Origin: Brenneria goodwinii
GTDB lineage: Bacteria > Pseudomonadota > Gammaproteobacteria > Enterobacterales > Enterobacteriaceae
DNA length: 64,000 nt
Direction: 5' to 3'
Assembly: GCF_002291445.1 (NCBI RefSeq)
Contig: NZ_CP014137.1
Location: forward strand, 4,464,001 to 4,528,000
Shown one piece after another: positions 15,990 to 26,600 of the stretch. The position numbers and the translations under genes are program-made. The notes beneath the pieces were generated by a model. It had not been told where the DNA came from, searched no databases, and saw only the letters and a list, made by a program, of their open reading frames with translations. The first letter of the stretch is position 1, and each line of letters starts with the position of its first letter.

Positions 15990-17531
15990 TTACTTAAATT
16001 CCGCCTGATCGAAGATCAGCGAACCATCGGCCAGCATGTAAACGCCGGACAGGTTTTTCGCTTTGCCCACCAGGTTGTCCGGCGAGCCGAGGAAAGCGAC
16101 GGCCGCATCCTGCCAAATCAGCTTTTGCGCTTCGGCATACGCCGTGGCGCGCTTCGCCGGGTCGGCGGTTTCCAGACCGGCCATAATGGCTTTATCTACC
16201 GCAGGGTTGCTGTAGTAAGAGACGTTATAGGCGGTCGGTACCCAGGATTCGGTGGCGAACAGCGGACGCAGCGCCCAGTCGGCATCGCCGGTGGACGTTG
16301 ACCAGCCGCCGTAGTAGAGGTCGTATTCCGCCTGTTTCGGATCCTGCACGCCCCACAGTTTGGCGTTGCGCGCGCCGGAGTCCATCGGCGTGACGGTGGC
16401 GCGGATGCCTACCTGAGCCAGTTGCTGTTTGAGGAACTGTGCGCTACGAACCGCCGCCGTTGCGTTGGTGGTCCACAGTTTCAGATCGAGCCCGTTGGCG
16501 TAGCCGGCTTCTTTCAGCAGCGCCTTGGCCTTTTCCGGGTTGTAACTGTAATCCGGCGAGCTTTGCTTCTGGTAGAACTGGACGTTAGGCGGCATAGCCG
16601 AAGTGGCGGGTACGCCCATGCCGGCGAATCCGACTTTCAACCACATATCGCGATTGATGGCGTAGTTGATGGCTTGACGCACGCGCACATCCTGCAACGG
16701 TTTATGCTGGGTGTTGAGCGACATGTAGTAGAGATAAATCCCTTCATCACGCTGTACCGCCAGCTTGCTGTCGCTTTGCACCGCGTTCAGCAGATCGGAC
16801 GGCAGCGGGTAGATGGCGTCGACCTGACCGGACTTCAGCGACGCCACGCGGGTAGAGTCTTCCGGCGCCGGGAAGAAGGTCACGCTGTCGACTTTCGGCC
16901 AGCCCTGCTGCCAATAGCCGTCATATTTCACCAGCTTCACGTCTTTACCCTGCTGCCAGGCGTCGAATTTGAACGGGCCGGTTCCCACCGGATGAAGACG
17001 CAACTGGGCTTCGTCAGGATATTTTTTCAGCGCTTCCGGGCTGTGCATTACCGCCGACGGGTGAGCCAGGGTATTAACAAAGGCGCCGAACGACTGGTTA
17101 AGATCGATTTTTACCTCGGTAGGAGAGACGACCGTAACCGTTTTGATCATTTTAAACAGGCTATTACGTTTCAAACCTTTGTTCTGATCGGCCAGCCGGT
17201 CGAGGTTGGCTTTAACCGCATCGGCGTTGAACGGCGTGCCGTCCTGAAAGGTGACGCCTTCGCGCAGCGTAATGACGAATTCGGTGGCGTCGTCATTGCT
17301 GGTGTAGCCGGTAGCCAGTTTGGGCGCCAGCTTCATTTTGTTATCGAACTGGAACAGACGCTCAAAAATACCGCTCTGAATGGAATAACTCAGCGTATCG
17401 GAAGTGTCGTGCGGGTCTAGTCCGGTGATGTCGGCGTAGATGGAAATACGAAGATCCTGTGCCTGGGCAACGGCTGCCAGACACAATGAGAGCCCGAGGG
17501 CAACAGCGGTTCTGCGAACAAATAGCTTCAT
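15990..17531 (-). CDS. gsiB: Periplasmic peptide-binding protein, GsiB type (SBP family 5)
   Basis: A 513-residue family-5 binding protein with a Sec signal peptide (MKLFVRRTAVALGLSLCLAA, cleavage after AQA at about residue 24). Family blocks include SIYADITGLDPHDTSDTLSY, LREGVTFQDGTPFNADAVKANLDRL, HPVGTGPFKFDAWQQGKDVKLV and RQAINYAINRD. E. coli GsiB is 512 residues and binds glutathione; the size and neighbours agree. It is placed between the ATPase and permease genes exactly as in E. coli gsiABCD. Ligand specificity cannot be read from the sequence, and the operon partners favour murein-type or isoaspartyl peptides as additional ligands. Confidence 0.88.
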   Translation of the reverse strand: MKLFVRRTAVALGLSLCLAAVAQAQDLRISIYADITGLDPHDTSDTLSYSIQSGIFERLFQFDNKMKLAPKLATGYTSNDDATEFVITLREGVTFQDGTPFNADAVKANLDRLADQNKGLKRNSLFKMIKTVTVVSPTEVKIDLNQSFGAFVNTLAHPSAVMHSPEALKKYPDEAQLRLHPVGTGPFKFDAWQQGKDVKLVKYDGYWQQGWPKVDSVTFFPAPEDSTRVASLKSGQVDAIYPLPSDLLNAVQSDSKLAVQRDEGIYLYYMSLNTQHKPLQDVRVRQAINYAINRDMWLKVGFAGMGVPATSAMPPNVQFYQKQSSPDYSYNPEKAKALLKEAGYANGLDLKLWTTNATAAVRSAQFLKQQLAQVGIRATVTPMDSGARNAKLWGVQDPKQAEYDLYYGGWSTSTGDADWALRPLFATESWVPTAYNVSYYSNPAVDKAIMAGLETADPAKRATAYAEAQKLIWQDAAVAFLGSPDNLVGKAKNLSGVYMLADGSLIFDQAEFK

Positions 17532-17571
17532 GGTTTCTCCTGGTTAGCAATAGATATGCGATAAAAGAACG

Positions 17572-19481
<1,910 letters not shown>

Positions 19482-19485
<4 letters not shown>

Positions 19486-20447
19486 AGCCAGATTCGTCCG
19501 CGGTTATAGGTCAGGTAAGGCGAGCTGTCCGCCGCCAGCCAGATGGGGCCGTCGAGATCGACGTATTCGGCCGCCGTGGTGATCGGCAACGCGGCCTCCA
19601 TCGCCATGGAGGAACCCAGCATGCAGCCGACCATCACCCGCAGGCCGTAAAGTTTCGCTTCTTCCACCATGGCCAGCGCTTCGCTTATGCCGCCGCATTT
19701 ATCCAGCTTGATGTTGATCATGTCGTAACGGCTGCGCAGTCCGGCGATATCGCCGCGGTGATGGCAGCTTTCATCGGCGCAAATCGGAATGGGGTGCGCA
19801 AAGCGCAGTAAATCGTCATCTTTGCCGGCCGGCAGGGGTTGTTCCACCATGGCGATTTGATAGCGGGTCAGCGCATTAAACAGGCTGCCGAGATCCAGTC
19901 CGCCCCAGGCTTCGTTGGCGTCGATAATCAGTTTGGTGTTGGGCGCCGCTGCGCGAATGGCGGCGACTTTCTCCAGAATCAACTCGCGATCCAGCTTGAT
20001 TTTCAGCAGCAAAGCATTACGGGAAACCGCGTCCGCGGCGGCGGCGACCATGTTTTCCATGCTGTCGAGGGAAAGGGTTTCTGCGGTGATGACGGATTTC
20101 GGCGGCTGAATGCCGAGATTCTGCCACAGGGTCTGTTTTTTCAACGCCGCGTTGAGCCGCCATAGCGCGCAGTTCAGCGCGTTTCTGGCGGCGCCCGGCG
20201 GCAAATGGGTTTGTAGCTGCTCAATACTGAGGCCGTTTTCTACCGCCCCGGTGACTTCTTGCAACTGCCGACAAACGCTTTCTGGCGATTCGCCATAATG
20301 GGGCGTCGGCGTACATTCGCCCTGACCGATGAATCCCCGTTCCTCCAGCATGACCCGAACAACGGCGACGGCGCTGCGGGTGCCGCGGGAAATGGTGAAG
20401 GGGCGCGCCAAAGGCAGGTTTACCGTTTCGATTTGCATATGACGCAT
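19482..20447 (-). CDS. ycjG: L-Ala-D/L-Glu epimerase (enolase superfamily)
   Basis: A 321-residue enolase-superfamily enzyme of the YcjG/YkfB type. Catalytic KxK is at K149-K151 (LLLKIKLD), metal ligands are in DAN (D176), EQPL (E202) and ADES (D225), and the second catalytic lysine is in NIKLDKCGG. The family interconverts L-Ala-D-Glu and L-Ala-L-Glu in murein-peptide recycling. AAGG is placed correctly before the ATG at 20447. In E. coli ycjG lies beside mpaA, whereas here it leads an operon with a Gsi-like importer. This mirrors B. subtilis, where ykfB is in the dpp-ykf peptide operon, and it is the strongest clue that the operon handles peptidoglycan peptides. Confidence 0.93.
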
Positions 20448-20889
20448 GATTAACCTTGCCCCCGCTGCTGTTTAACGCTGATACCGGTAGCAAGGTGTTG
20501 CGAAAAACCCATAAGGCGCAGATGAGACGTGGCGGCGGCTGGCTCGTTTAACGCCAGGAGTTCAGGCTTTTCACTGAAGAGCGGCAGGTAAGGCCGGGGG
20601 ATCGACATAACGCTTTTCTCATCTATGGGTAGGTGATGCTAAGAATATTTCACGCGCTATTGGCATTGACGAATACTTGTTCATCGGTAGGGTATAACTT
20701 GAGGTTATACCCATCAGGGGTATGACTTTGTGTTATTGCGCGAGGGGGCCGGACAGGGTTTTGGGAAGGTGTATTTTCGGGGAGTTTCGACTGCTTGGCG
20801 GAGGTTATTAAGGCTATAGAACGCGGCGTGTGTTTTGAAATTGTAATCAAGCGCCATGAGGCAAGGTAGGCATTGTCGCGCTAAGGCCG
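20448..20889. other. Gene-free divergent upstream region of epimerase-gsi operon and rph
   Basis: No convincing coding sequence is present; a 66-codon frame on the minus strand has no recognisable features. The region should hold the promoter of the epimerase-gsi operon. The clearest structure is a perfect 9-bp inverted repeat at 20690-20712 (GGGTATAAC and GTTATACCC around TTGAG), followed by AGGGGTATGAC. The repeat could be an operator, but it lies 243 bases from the epimerase start, so the assignment is tentative. Confidence 0.5.
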
Positions 20890-20895
20890 TATAAT
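20890..20895 (+). promoter_or_regulatory. Probable rph-pyrE promoter -10 box
   Basis: A perfect TATAAT lies 36 bases before the rph start codon. No good -35 hexamer is present at 16-18 bases spacing (TAGGCA is the best), so only the -10 element is supported. Confidence 0.5.
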
Positions 20896-20931
20896 GCGCG
20901 CCAGTTAACGTTTACCCGCCGGAGATGATCC

Positions 20932-21648
20932 ATGCGCCCTACAGGCCGAAGTGCACAGCAAGTACGCCCCCTTAAATTAACCCGCCATTACACCAAACAC
21001 GCCGAAGGGTCTGTTCTGGTTGAGTTCGGCGACACCAAAGTTCTATGTAACGCTACGGTTGAAGATGGCGTACCGCGCTTTCTGAAAGGACAAGGCCAGG
21101 GTTGGGTGACCGCCGAATACGGTATGTTGCCGCGCGCGACCCACAGCCGTAACGCCCGTGAAGCGGCGAAGGGCAAACAGGGTGGCCGGACGATGGAAAT
21201 TCAGCGCCTGATTGCACGTTCGCTGCGCGCCGCCATCGATCTGAAAGTGCTGGGTGAGTACACCATCACGCTGGACTGTGATGTGTTACAGGCGGACGGC
21301 GGTACGCGCACCGCATCGATTACCGGCGCCTGTGTGGCGCTAGCCGATGCGCTGAACAAGATGGTCGCCGACGGCAAGCTGAAAAAGAACCCGATGAAGG
21401 GCATGGTGGCGGCGGTATCGGTTGGCATCGTCAACGGCGAGGCGGTCTGCGATCTGGAGTATATTGAAGACTCCGCCGCGGAAACCGACATGAATGTGGT
21501 AATGACCGAGGACGGCCGCATGATTGAAGTGCAGGGCACCGCGGAAGGCGAACCCTTTACCCACGAAGAGTTGTTGTCTTTGCTGGCGCTGGCGCGCGGG
21601 GGGATTGAGAACATCATCCAGGCGCAGAAAGCCGCGCTGGTTGATTAA
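20932..21648 (+). CDS. rph: Ribonuclease PH
   Basis: A 238-residue phosphorolytic 3'-5' exoribonuclease, full family length, that trims tRNA 3' ends. Recognisable motifs are MRPTGRSAQQVRPLKLTRHY at the N-terminus, GWVTAEYGMLPRATHSRNAREA with the phosphate-site region, and CDVLQADGGTRTASITGACVAL. A GGAG motif precedes the ATG. Unlike the frameshifted rph of E. coli K-12, this copy is intact to its C-terminus (IENIIQAQKAALVD). It is followed by pyrE 146 bases later, the conserved rph-pyrE arrangement. Its usual divergent neighbour yicC has been separated from it by the peptide island. Confidence 0.97.
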   Translation: MRPTGRSAQQVRPLKLTRHYTKHAEGSVLVEFGDTKVLCNATVEDGVPRFLKGQGQGWVTAEYGMLPRATHSRNAREAAKGKQGGRTMEIQRLIARSLRAAIDLKVLGEYTITLDCDVLQADGGTRTASITGACVALADALNKMVADGKLKKNPMKGMVAAVSVGIVNGEAVCDLEYIEDSAAETDMNVVMTEDGRMIEVQGTAEGEPFTHEELLSLLALARGGIENIIQAQKAALVD

Positions 21649-21794
21649 TTTTTTAAACCAACAGGCCTGCCCGTTCTATCGCCACCCCCGCCTGCCGCCG
21701 CGGGGATGACGGCGCGAGTATTCGCAGGAACGATGGCAGCGGGCGCAGACCAGCCACGATCAATCAATTCACTCACATCTCAGGAGATGCAGTA

Positions 21795-22436
21795 ATGAAA
21801 GCCTATCAGCGCCAGTTTATTGAATTTGCGCTCAGCAAACAGGTATTAAAGTTCGGTGAATTTACGCTGAAATCAGGGCGCATCAGTCCTTATTTCTTTA
21901 ATGCCGGCTTGTTCAATACCGGGCGGGATTTGGCGTTACTGGGGCGCTTTTATGCCGAGGCGTTGGTGGATTCAGGGATCGCGTTCGATTTGCTGTTCGG
22001 GCCGGCTTACAAAGGCATTCCCATTGCCACGACCACGGCGGTGGCGCTGGCCGAACACCACGATCGCGATCTGCCTTACTGTTTTAACCGTAAGGAAGCC
22101 AAAGATCACGGTGAGGGCGGCAACCTGGTGGGAAGCCCGCTGCAGGGACGAGTGATGCTGGTCGATGACGTTATCACCGCGGGTACGGCGATCCGTGAAT
22201 CCATGGCGATTATTGCCGCCAATGGCGCTCGGCTCGCCGGCGTTATGATTGCGCTGGATCGTCAGGAGAAAGGACGTGCCGATATTTCCGCTATTCAGGA
22301 AGTAGAACGCGACTACCAGTGCAAAGTCATCTCTATTATTACTCTGAAAGACCTGATCGCCTATTTGGCTGAAAAACCTGAAATGGCGGATCACCTGGCT
22401 GCGGTTGAAGCGTACCGCGATCGATACGGGGTCTGA
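21795..22436 (+). CDS. pyrE: Orotate phosphoribosyltransferase
   Basis: A 213-residue enzyme of pyrimidine biosynthesis converting orotate and PRPP to OMP. The PRPP-binding signature VMLVDDVITAGTA is at about residues 119-131, and GPAYKGIPIATTTAVAL and YCFNRKEAKDHGEGG are also typical. A strong AGGAG lies before the ATG. In E. coli expression is controlled by a UTP-sensitive attenuator in the rph-pyrE gap. The corresponding gap here (21649-21794) has GC-rich dyads but no clear U-tract, so I do not claim an attenuator. Confidence 0.97.
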   Translation: MKAYQRQFIEFALSKQVLKFGEFTLKSGRISPYFFNAGLFNTGRDLALLGRFYAEALVDSGIAFDLLFGPAYKGIPIATTTAVALAEHHDRDLPYCFNRKEAKDHGEGGNLVGSPLQGRVMLVDDVITAGTAIRESMAIIAANGARLAGVMIALDRQEKGRADISAIQEVERDYQCKVISIITLKDLIAYLAEKPEMADHLAAVEAYRDRYGV

Positions 22437-22452
22437 TCGGGTCTGCAGGGTG

Positions 22453-22477
22453 AAGGGCGCGCACGCGTCCTTTATCT
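22453..22477 (+). terminator. Probable pyrE terminator
   Basis: AAGGGCGCG and CGCGTCCTT form a stem (one G-T pair) around CA, followed by TATCTCTT. It begins 16 bases after the pyrE stop codon. Confidence 0.6.
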
Positions 22478-22633
22478 CTTCCACAGCTTTCTCCGCCGGC
22501 CGCTCCGCGCCGTATGCCGGATGTGCGGAGATGAACTGAGCATCCGTCTGGGGTTTAGCCTATGCGGGCAAACCGGTCTACATACGGGGACGGGGAATCG
22601 CGGATCGGGAATTTTGCCGCAGTATGCGGTTAA

Positions 22634-22659
22634 CTTGTGGCGTTCAGCCACAAGCATGG
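22634..22659. terminator. Hairpin at slmA 3' end
   Basis: CTTGTGGC and GCCACAAG form a perfect 8-bp stem around GTTCA; a TTTTT run follows on the plus strand. It sits between the convergent pyrE and slmA genes, immediately beyond the slmA stop, and may terminate transcription from either side. Confidence 0.5.
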
Positions 22660-22662
22660 TTT

Positions 22663-23259
22663 TTAGTTCAGTTGCGCGGCCAGTAGCGGCCAGCGGGTAT
22701 CGAACTCCTGGGTTGGGCGATAGCGGAATTCAGAGCGAATAAACCGCGAGAGCATGCCTTCGCAAAATGCCAGCAACTGGCTGGCCAGCAGCGTTTCATC
22801 ATGCTGAAAGCCTTTGCCGTCACGTAATTTTTGCTCACGCAGCACCTGACGCAGTTGCGACTCGATGCGTTCGAAAAGCTGATTGATACGCCCCTGTAAA
22901 CGATCCTGTTCAAACATCAACGCGTGCCCGGTCAGAATACGAGTCAAACCCGGATTCCGCTCCGCAAACCCCAGAATAAGCAATAAAATCAGACGCAGAC
23001 GGTTAAACGTTTCTTTCTCATCTTGCAGAATCAGGTTGATGCGGGTAGTCAGGCTATCCTCAATAAACTCGATCAGGCTGTCGAACATCCGCGTTTTGCT
23101 GGGAAAATGCCGATAAAGCGCGGCTTCAGACACCCCAACGTTCGCGGCCAGCTTTGCAGTGGTAATGCGTTGGCTGCCGTCGCTGGATTCCAGCATTTGC
23201 GCCAACGCCTGCAAAATTTCCTCGCGGCGATTCCTTTTCGTATTTTCTTTTTCTGCCAT
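22663..23259 (-). CDS. slmA: Nucleoid occlusion protein SlmA (TetR family)
   Basis: A 198-residue protein, exactly the size of E. coli SlmA when started at the ATG at 23259 (MAEKENTKRNRREEILQAL). An in-frame codon 12 positions upstream would add a non-homologous extension and is rejected. The N-terminal TetR-type helix-turn-helix (TTAKLAANVGVSEAALYRHF) binds chromosomal SBS sites; the rest is the dimerisation and FtsZ-interacting domain with GFAERNPGLTRILTGHALMFEQDRL. SlmA blocks FtsZ-ring assembly over unsegregated DNA. It follows dut in the usual dut-slmA order. Confidence 0.97.
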   Translation of the reverse strand: MAEKENTKRNRREEILQALAQMLESSDGSQRITTAKLAANVGVSEAALYRHFPSKTRMFDSLIEFIEDSLTTRINLILQDEKETFNRLRLILLLILGFAERNPGLTRILTGHALMFEQDRLQGRINQLFERIESQLRQVLREQKLRDGKGFQHDETLLASQLLAFCEGMLSRFIRSEFRYRPTQEFDTRWPLLAAQLN

Positions 23260-23307
23260 GTATGAAAAGACCCTTGCTAAAAATTTGACGGACAAACACC
23301 CGCTAGC

Positions 23308-23334
23308 GCCATAGTCGCAATGTTGCGCTATGGC
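23308..23334. other. Imperfect hairpin between dut and slmA
   Basis: GCCATAG-T-CGCAA pairs with TTGCG-CTATGGC around TG, with one bulged base. It lies 49 bases upstream of slmA and 43 bases downstream of dut. It may be an attenuating or processing structure; no U-tract follows on the minus strand. Confidence 0.4.
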
Positions 23335-23377
23335 TTATATGTATTTTTTACTATGCCGGGTGAGGGGCAGAAACGCG

Positions 23378-23836
23378 TCAGTTGCGACCCGAATGGCCGA
23401 AGCCGCCTTCCCCGCGTTCGCTGCTGACGAAATCTTCGACCAGATTAAACTCGACCTGAACGACCGGAACGATGACCATCTGCGCGATACGTTCGCCGGG
23501 TTCAATAGTGAAGGTCTGTTGACCACGGTTCCAGACGGAAACCATTAATTGTCCCTGATAGTCCGAGTCGATCAACCCAACCAGGTTGCCTAACACCACG
23601 CCATGCTTATGGCCCAGTCCGGAGCGCGGCAGCACCATCGCGGCCAGATTAGGGTCGGCGATATGAATCGCCAGTCCTGTTGGTATCAGGACGGTTTTCC
23701 CGGCTTTCAGCTCCACGGCCTGATCCATACAGGCGCGCAGATCCAGCCCGGCGGAACCCGGCGTAGCATAGGTCGGTAACGGGAATTGTTGTCCAATACG
23801 CGGGTCAACAATCTTTACGTCGATTTTTTTCATCAT
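23378..23836 (-). CDS. dut: Deoxyuridine 5'-triphosphate nucleotidohydrolase (dUTPase)
   Basis: A 152-residue trimeric dUTPase from the first of two adjacent ATGs (23836 or 23833; the second gives 151 residues). The five family motifs are visible: SAGLDLRACM, PRSGLGHKHG, GLIDSDYQGQL, GERIAQMVIVP and the glycine-rich C-terminal GEGGFGHSGRN. It converts dUTP to dUMP and pyrophosphate, limiting uracil misincorporation. The start lies inside the 3' end of coaBC (32-base overlap), the conserved coaBC-dut arrangement, so translational coupling is likely. Confidence 0.97.
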   Translation of the reverse strand: MMKKIDVKIVDPRIGQQFPLPTYATPGSAGLDLRACMDQAVELKAGKTVLIPTGLAIHIADPNLAAMVLPRSGLGHKHGVVLGNLVGLIDSDYQGQLMVSVWNRGQQTFTIEPGERIAQMVIVPVVQVEFNLVEDFVSSERGEGGFGHSGRN

Positions 23837-25085
23837 AACGGCTGACAATCTCGTCGATTAAGTTTTGGCCAAGAAGACGTTTATCGCATTGTGGCAACTG
23901 CTTGTCTCCGTTGCGCCAGAAAAGATGTAATGCATTGGTTTCGCTATTGAAACCATGCCCGGAAAGGGAGACGTCGTTAGCGCAGATCAAATCCAGATTT
24001 TTACGCGTCAGCTTTTGCCGGGCGTATTCTTCCACATTCTGGGTTTCGGCGGCAAACCCGACGACATAAGGCCGATTTTCACTCATGGCGGCGACATCAG
24101 CGATAATATCCGGATTTTTTATCATGGCGACAGTCATTTCATCACCCTGCTTTTTGATTTTTTCATCGGCGATATGTTTGGCCCGGTAATCCGCCACGGC
24201 CGCACAGCCGATAACGATATGTTGCTCGGCGGCTGCGGCCATCACCGCCTGCTGCATATCCAGCGCGCTGTTGACGTCGATACGTTTGACGTTGTTCGGT
24301 GTCGCCAGGGTTACCGGCCCGGCGATCAGCGTCACGTTCGCCCCTCTGTCGGCGGCGGCCTGGGCGATAGCGAATCCCATTTTTCCTGAACTGTGATTAC
24401 TGATGAAACGCACCGGATCCAGCGCTTCCCGCGTCGGGCCCGCGGTAATCATAATGTTCAGATGTTGCAGATCGTTGGCCGCGGTAAAATGGCTTCGGGC
24501 CAGTTCAATAATTTCCAGCGGATCAATCATTCTGCCGGGACCAACATCACCACACGCCTGGCTGCCGCTGTCCGGCCCCCAGATCGATAAACCCCGCGCG
24601 GCGAGCGTACGCAGGTTGTCCTGCGTCGGCGCGGCGCGATACATCTGCTGGTTCATGGCGGGAACCACGGCGATAGGCGCGGACGTCGCCAGGCAAATGG
24701 TGGTCAGCAGGTCATTTGCCATGCCTGCGGCCAGACGCGCGATGAGGTCGGCCGTCGCCGGCGCCAGAATAACCAAATCGGCCCATTTCCCTAGTTCGAT
24801 ATGACCCATAGAGGCTTCCGCCGCCGGGTCGAACAAATCGTCCGACACCGGGTGACCGGATACGGCCTGCAGCGTCAATGGCGTGATAAAGGCCTTGGCG
24901 GCCTGAGTCATGACGACACGCACTTCCGCGCCGTTGTCGCGCAGGCGTCTCACCAGCTCGGGGCATTTGTACGCGGCAATGCCGCCGCTGATGCCAAGCA
25001 CGATTCGTTTGCCTGAAATACCTTTGCCAACAAGCGCTTTGTCAGAGGAGAGCCCGTTCGGGCTGGAAAGTGCCGTCATCATCAT
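23805..25085 (-). CDS. coaBC: Bifunctional phosphopantothenoylcysteine decarboxylase / synthetase
   Basis: A 426-residue bifunctional enzyme of coenzyme A synthesis. The N-terminal CoaC flavoprotein domain begins RIVLGISGGIAAYKCPEL and carries the active-site region PAMNQQMYRA and GSQACGDVGPGRM. The CoaB domain starts near NIMITAGPTREALDPVRFISNHSSGKMG and includes AAVADYR and the KNPDIIADVA lysine region. The N-terminus has about 20 residues more than E. coli CoaBC; three consecutive ATGs at 25085-25077 offer possible starts. It is divergent from radC and overlaps dut. Confidence 0.96.
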   Translation of the reverse strand: MMMTALSSPNGLSSDKALVGKGISGKRIVLGISGGIAAYKCPELVRRLRDNGAEVRVVMTQAAKAFITPLTLQAVSGHPVSDDLFDPAAEASMGHIELGKWADLVILAPATADLIARLAAGMANDLLTTICLATSAPIAVVPAMNQQMYRAAPTQDNLRTLAARGLSIWGPDSGSQACGDVGPGRMIDPLEIIELARSHFTAANDLQHLNIMITAGPTREALDPVRFISNHSSGKMGFAIAQAAADRGANVTLIAGPVTLATPNNVKRIDVNSALDMQQAVMAAAAEQHIVIGCAAVADYRAKHIADEKIKKQGDEMTVAMIKNPDIIADVAAMSENRPYVVGFAAETQNVEEYARQKLTRKNLDLICANDVSLSGHGFNSETNALHLFWRNGDKQLPQCDKRLLGQNLIDEIVSRYDEKNRRKDC

Positions 25086-25265
25086 GGTCCGATAAAAACC
25101 CTAGAGAGGGCGTTATTTTATCATAACCTTGGCGCAGGAGATGAATCTTAAGACGTCCGTCCGCTTTTCTGACGAAATTGCGAACCGATTCGCAGGTTGT
25201 CGCCGCCGGCATCGCGACTCGATTCGGGCCGTGTCATGATGTCGGCCGGTCGGAAAGGAGGGGCG

Positions 25266-25931
25266 ATGGACTGGAGAGATAAGCAGGCGCCGCGGGAGAA
25301 ATTAGTGAATTTCGGGGCCGAAACGCTGACGGATGCCGAACTATTGGCGATTTTCCTACGCACCGGAATACCCGGCATGAACGTGATGCAACTGGCGGAG
25401 AGTCTGCTGGCGCAGTTCGGTTCGCTGCATCAGTTGATGTCCGCGGAGCAGGATGCGTTTTATCGCGCGAAAGGCATCGGCATTTCAAAATATACGCAGT
25501 TAAAAGCGGTGGTGGAACTGTCGCGTCGGCTGTTTTCGTCCCGTTTGGCGGAAGAGAATGCGATGCTGAGTCCTGAAATCACCGGTCAGTACCTGCAATT
25601 ATTGCTCTCCCGTCAGGAACGGGAGGTCTTTTTAGTCATGTTTTTAGATAATCAGCATCGGGTTATTCGTCATCAGGAGATGTTTGCTGGTACTATTAAC
25701 TGCGTAGAAGTACACCCGAGGGAAATTGTGCGTGAGGCGTTGAAGTCCAATGCGGCTGCATTGATTCTGGCGCACAATCATCCGTCCGGGAAAGCGGAAC
25801 CCAGTCAGGCCGACCGTGCGATAACCGAACAAATCACTAAAGCCTGCCTGCTATTAGAGATTCGCGTGCTTGATCATCTGGTCATTGGGCATGGTGAATA
25901 CGTCTCTTTTGCCGAGCGTGGGTGGATTTAA
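25266..25931 (+). CDS. radC: RadC family JAB-domain protein
   Basis: A 221-residue protein from the ATG at 25266, which has AGGAGG directly upstream and gives the E. coli length of 222; in-frame starts at 25197 and 25236 are less likely. The N-terminal helix-hairpin-helix region is APREKLVNFGAETLTDAELLAIFLRTG. The C-terminal MPN/JAB domain shows the metal signature HNHPSGKAEPSQAD and ends VLDHLVIGHGEYVSFAERGWI. RadC proteins were linked to DNA repair, but their biochemical role is unsettled. The gene precedes the rpmB operon, the conserved order. Confidence 0.95.
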   Translation: MDWRDKQAPREKLVNFGAETLTDAELLAIFLRTGIPGMNVMQLAESLLAQFGSLHQLMSAEQDAFYRAKGIGISKYTQLKAVVELSRRLFSSRLAEENAMLSPEITGQYLQLLLSRQEREVFLVMFLDNQHRVIRHQEMFAGTINCVEVHPREIVREALKSNAAALILAHNHPSGKAEPSQADRAITEQITKACLLLEIRVLDHLVIGHGEYVSFAERGWI

Positions 25932-25974
25932 CAGATATTTCCGCGATCCAACGGGATCTTTAGTTGTTCGGGAC

Positions 25975-26003
25975 TTGAGCACTTACGCTTCAGAGCGTAT
26001 ACT
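25975..26003 (+). promoter_or_regulatory. rpmB-rpmG promoter
   Basis: A sigma-70 promoter with -35 TTGAGC (25975-25980), a 17-base spacer and -10 TATACT (25998-26003). It lies 167 bases before the L28 start codon, which implies a leader of about 160 bases. Confidence 0.75.
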
Positions 26004-26036
26004 ACGCCACCTTTGAGAATCTTGGGTGTGGCGTTA

Positions 26037-26103
26037 AGAGCCTATCTCAGCAGGTTTACCCTGATGACGGAGTCTTTTCAGTGAAGTTGCTGAGATGGGC
26101 TCT
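26037..26103 (+). promoter_or_regulatory. Long-stem leader structure of rpmB-rpmG mRNA
   Basis: AGAGCCTATCTCAGCA (26037-26052) pairs with TGCTGAGATGGGCTCT (26088-26103) over 16 positions with a single G-U wobble, enclosing a 35-base loop. It sits between the promoter and the L28 start. Ribosomal protein operons often carry autoregulatory leaders, but I know of no named leader that this matches; the function is inferred from structure and position only. Confidence 0.6.
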
Positions 26104-26169
26104 ATAGCCTGACGAGGCGGCCAACACCCATGACGAAGCTCGAGCTGATTTGATTTTTGGAGAATAGAC

Positions 26170-26406
26170 ATGTCCCGAGTCTGCCAAGTTACTGGCAAGC
26201 GCCCGGTGAGCGGTAACAACCGTTCCCACGCACTGAACGCGACTAAACGCCGTTTTCTGCCGAACCTGCACTCACACCGTTTTTGGGTTGAGGGTGAAAA
26301 GCGCTTTGTAACGCTGCGCGTATCCGCTAAAGGTATGCGTGTTATCGATAAGAAGGGTATTGAGACGGTTCTGGCCGATCTGCGTGCCCGTGGTGAAAAG
26401 TATTAA
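26170..26406 (+). CDS. rpmB: 50S ribosomal protein L28
   Basis: A 78-residue basic protein of the large ribosomal subunit, identical in length to E. coli L28. It starts MSRVCQVTGKRPVSGNNRSH and has the conserved RFLPNLHSHRFWVEGEKRFV stretch. It is the first gene of the rpmB-rpmG operon, 11 bases before L33. Confidence 0.98.
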   Translation: MSRVCQVTGKRPVSGNNRSHALNATKRRFLPNLHSHRFWVEGEKRFVTLRVSAKGMRVIDKKGIETVLADLRARGEKY

Positions 26407-26417
26407 GGAACTGAATC

Positions 26418-26585
26418 ATGGCTAAGGGTGTTCGCGAGAAGATCAAGCTGGTTTCTTCTGCTGGTACTGGTCACTTTTATACCACCACGAAGAACAAGCG
26501 CACGAAGCCGGAAAAATTGGAACTGAAGAAATTCGATCCAGTTGTCCGTCAACATGTGATCTACAAAGAAGCTAAAATTAAATAA
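26418..26585 (+). CDS. rpmG: 50S ribosomal protein L33
   Basis: A 55-residue protein, the exact E. coli length, reading MAKGVREKIKLVSSAGTGH and ending VIYKEAKIK. AAGGA lies 9 bases before the ATG. It has no zinc-binding cysteines, so it is the C-minus type typical of enterobacteria. It is co-transcribed with rpmB and followed by a strong terminator. Confidence 0.97.
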   Translation: MAKGVREKIKLVSSAGTGHFYTTTKNKRTKPEKLELKKFDPVVRQHVIYKEAKIK

Positions 26586-26600
26586 TTTTAGTGGATTGCT

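Noticed and set aside
20650..20850. 66-codon minus-strand frame upstream of the epimerase operon
   Set aside because: No ribosome-binding site or family similarity; overlaps the inverted repeat and likely promoter DNA.
21649..21794. pyrE attenuator
   Set aside because: GC-rich dyads exist, but I could not find a stem followed by a U-tract or a translated leader in the right place.
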